A stretch of DNA of 22,196 nt from DALYJJ01 sp031969915 (GTDB lineage Bacteria; Acidobacteriota; Terriglobia; Bryobacterales; Bryobacteraceae), in the NCBI GenBank assembly GCA_031969915.1, contig DALYJJ010000104.1:1-22196 (forward strand), written 5' to 3'. The first letter of the stretch is position 1. Each line of letters starts with the position of its first letter. Shown piece by piece: positions 20,894-22,196 of this stretch. A program made the position numbers and the translations under genes. The notes beneath the pieces were generated by a model that ran no database searches, was not told the DNA's origin, and worked only from the letters and a program-made list of their open reading frames with translations.

Positions 20894-21256
20894 TCATTTT
20901 TCGGCACGATCGCACGCCGCGCCCGCAATGCGGCCACGGTTCTTCGCCACCCAGGCGTAGAGCCGTTCGCCCAGCGGGTCGAAAACAGGCAGCAGCAGGA
21001 GGAAAGGGAGGAAGGCGAGAGCGATACCGAGCAGGTAGAAGGCCGGAAGGCGCAACAGAATCCGCCGCCAGGCGTGGTATCCGGACCATCGGCGCGCTCC
21101 CGCGATGGCCCAGACGCGCGCCGGATCCACCGCGTAGGGCAACGCCGCGGGGTCCTGGCTCCGCACCCATTCGAACGCGCCCAGCCAGTCCAACGCGGTG
21201 ACCACGCGGCGCGAGCGCTCGCACAACGCGCAATCGCCGTCGTAGATCACCGTCAT
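20894..21256 (-). CDS. DCC-family thiol-disulfide oxidoreductase-like protein (DUF393)
   Basis: This 120-aa protein belongs to the DCC/DUF393 family. The family motif near the N-terminus is YDGDCALCERSRR (Cys9, Cys12), and AIAGARRWSGYHAWRRILLRLP is the middle motif. A hydrophobic helix (YLLGIALAFLPFLLLLPVF) and WVAKNRGRIAG end it. The function is not firmly known; a thioredoxin-like fold is predicted for the family. ATG 21256 forms an ATGA overlap with the stop of the HpnE-like gene, so the two are co-translated. The longer frame upstream is a shadow inside that gene. Confidence 0.88.
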   Translation of the reverse strand: MTVIYDGDCALCERSRRVVTALDWLGAFEWVRSQDPAALPYAVDPARVWAIAGARRWSGYHAWRRILLRLPAFYLLGIALAFLPFLLLLPVFDPLGERLYAWVAKNRGRIAGAACDRAEK

Positions 21257-22196
21257 GTCAGGTCCGGCAGAAGAAAGTGCTGGCGGTCTCCGAGCGCCGC
21301 GGTCACCATCTCGGCAGCGATGTAGCCGCTCCGCACTGCGCCTTCCATGGTGGCCGGCCAGCCGGATTTCGTCCAATCACCGGCCAGGAACAGGTTCGCA
21401 AACGGCGTGGCTGGTTTGGGGCGCACCTCTTCCAGTCCCGGGCGCGCGGAAAACGTCGCGCGGACCTCCTTGACCACGTGCGATTTCTCGAGCTTCGCTT
21501 CCTTCACCGCCGGCAGGAACTCGGCGAGTTCGCGGAGCGCAAGGTCCACGACATCCTGCTTCGGCATTTCCAGCAGGCTGCGCGAAGCGCTCACCACCAC
21601 CTGAATGTACTTGCCCTGGCCCTTGTTGAAGAACCACTGGATGGTGCGGTCGAGCAGCGTGCCGTGGGGCAGCGTCGTGACGCGGCGATCGAACCAGAGA
21701 TGAATGCCCGTGATCGGGGAATGCTCGAACGGTGAGAGGTCCAGCGCAAGCTCGGGCAGAACCGAAGGCACGCGTTCGAACGGCAGCGCGCACACATAGA
21801 GATCGGCCTGGCGCCGTTCGCCGTTCACCACCACGCCTTCCACGCGGCCGCCGCTCACCAGCACGCGCTCCACGGTGGCGCGTGTTTCGAGCGTCACGGT
21901 CTTCATCCGCTCCCAGGCGTCGGAACCATACAAACGCGTGAGCGGAATGGTGGGCACTCCCATCTCGTAGCTGTCGGCGCGCGCCAGGAAGCCGAGCCAG
22001 AAGACCTGGAAGCCGTGCAGCGCGGACATACGGTCCACTTCCTCGTTGATGGCGCTCACCAGGATCTGGCGCCAGAAACGATCGATCACGCGTTGGGGCT
22101 GCCGCTTCTCGCGCAGCCAGTCGAGCATCGTGATGCGGTCGAGATCCGTGCGCGTCTTGCGCTCCCGGCGCAGCGCGAGCAGCGCACGGCCCAGCG
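21253..22196 (-). CDS. hpnE: HpnE-like squalene-associated FAD-dependent dehydroxylase/desaturase (N-terminus missing)
   Basis: The frame is open to the right edge, so the N-terminal FAD-binding part lies outside; about 313 residues are visible. The match is to the amine-oxidase/phytoene-desaturase family, HpnE branch: ALLALRRERKTRTDLD and MLDWLREKRQPQRVIDRFW early, WLGFLARADSYEMGVPT in place of the substrate region, SPITGIHLWFDRRVT, and the C-terminal FAD motif NLFLAGDWTKSGWPATMEGAVRSGY. HpnE works in squalene/hopanoid synthesis with HpnC and HpnD, which are not in the window. An internal ATG at 22128 is not the start because homology continues before it. It is coupled to the DCC gene by a 4-base overlap. 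Confidence 0.88.
   Translation of the reverse strand, partial: LGRALLALRRERKTRTDLDRITMLDWLREKRQPQRVIDRFWRQILVSAINEEVDRMSALHGFQVFWLGFLARADSYEMGVPTIPLTRLYGSDAWERMKTVTLETRATVERVLVSGGRVEGVVVNGERRQADLYVCALPFERVPSVLPELALDLSPFEHSPITGIHLWFDRRVTTLPHGTLLDRTIQWFFNKGQGKYIQVVVSASRSLLEMPKQDVVDLALRELAEFLPAVKEAKLEKSHVVKEVRATFSARPGLEEVRPKPATPFANLFLAGDWTKSGWPATMEGAVRSGYIAAEMVTAALGDRQHFLLPDLT

Overview
The window is high-GC, gene-dense bacterial chromosome. The best fit is an Acidobacteriota genome of the Solibacter/Bryobacterales type. This is inferred from gene content, not from a marker gene: a very large Oar-type TonB-dependent receptor with an N-terminal carboxypeptidase-regulatory-like domain, several small secreted proteins of the same fold, a PEP-CTERM protein, a squalene/hopanoid-type FAD enzyme and a secreted GH51-type arabinofuranosidase. 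No rRNA, tRNA, insertion sequence, CRISPR array or phage gene was seen. No stretch longer than 300 bases lacks a gene. Genes are often coupled by 4-base ATGA/GTGA overlaps (2000-2003, 2995-2998, 8424-8427, 12944-12947, 21253-21256).

Region by region. 1-566: the tail of a membrane protein and a small membrane protein. 573-2521 (minus): a TlpA-like thioredoxin coupled to a GlcD-type FAD oxidase. 2576-4039 (plus): a pterin operon of two tandem 6-pyruvoyl-tetrahydropterin-synthase-like genes and folE. The first synthase-like protein lacks the catalytic cysteine and the second keeps it. 4086-6802 (plus): an unknown 123-aa protein, a PduS-like Fe-S flavoprotein, an unknown 104-aa protein and a PduT-like tandem-BMC shell protein that keeps the PduT cluster cysteine. 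This looks like the electron-transfer module of a bacterial microcompartment with no signature enzyme beside it. 6881-8897 (plus): a LysW-like zinc-ribbon protein with an altered C-terminus, two secreted carboxypeptidase-regulatory-like proteins, a redoxin and a second TlpA-like thioredoxin. 8977-9519: a PEP-CTERM protein.

9538-12561: a secreted cyclase-family protein and a GH51-like glycosidase, divergently transcribed. 12570-13876 (minus): pyrD and ridA, coupled. 13967-17248 (minus): the TonB-dependent receptor. 17382-17936 (minus): a DUF4256 protein. 18055-20061 (plus): a hybrid histidine kinase with HAMP, HisKA, HATPase, REC and a C-terminal HPt-like domain that lacks its histidine. 20018-20841 (minus): an unknown Cys-containing protein and a secreted carboxypeptidase-regulatory-like protein. 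20894-22196 (minus): an HpnE-like FAD enzyme, running off the window edge, coupled to a DCC-family thiol-disulfide protein.

The most interesting points are the PduS/PduT module with its unknown 104-aa partner, the LysW-like protein ending in EDWK, and the active/inactive-looking synthase pair before folE. All functional calls come from reading motifs by eye; no database search was possible.
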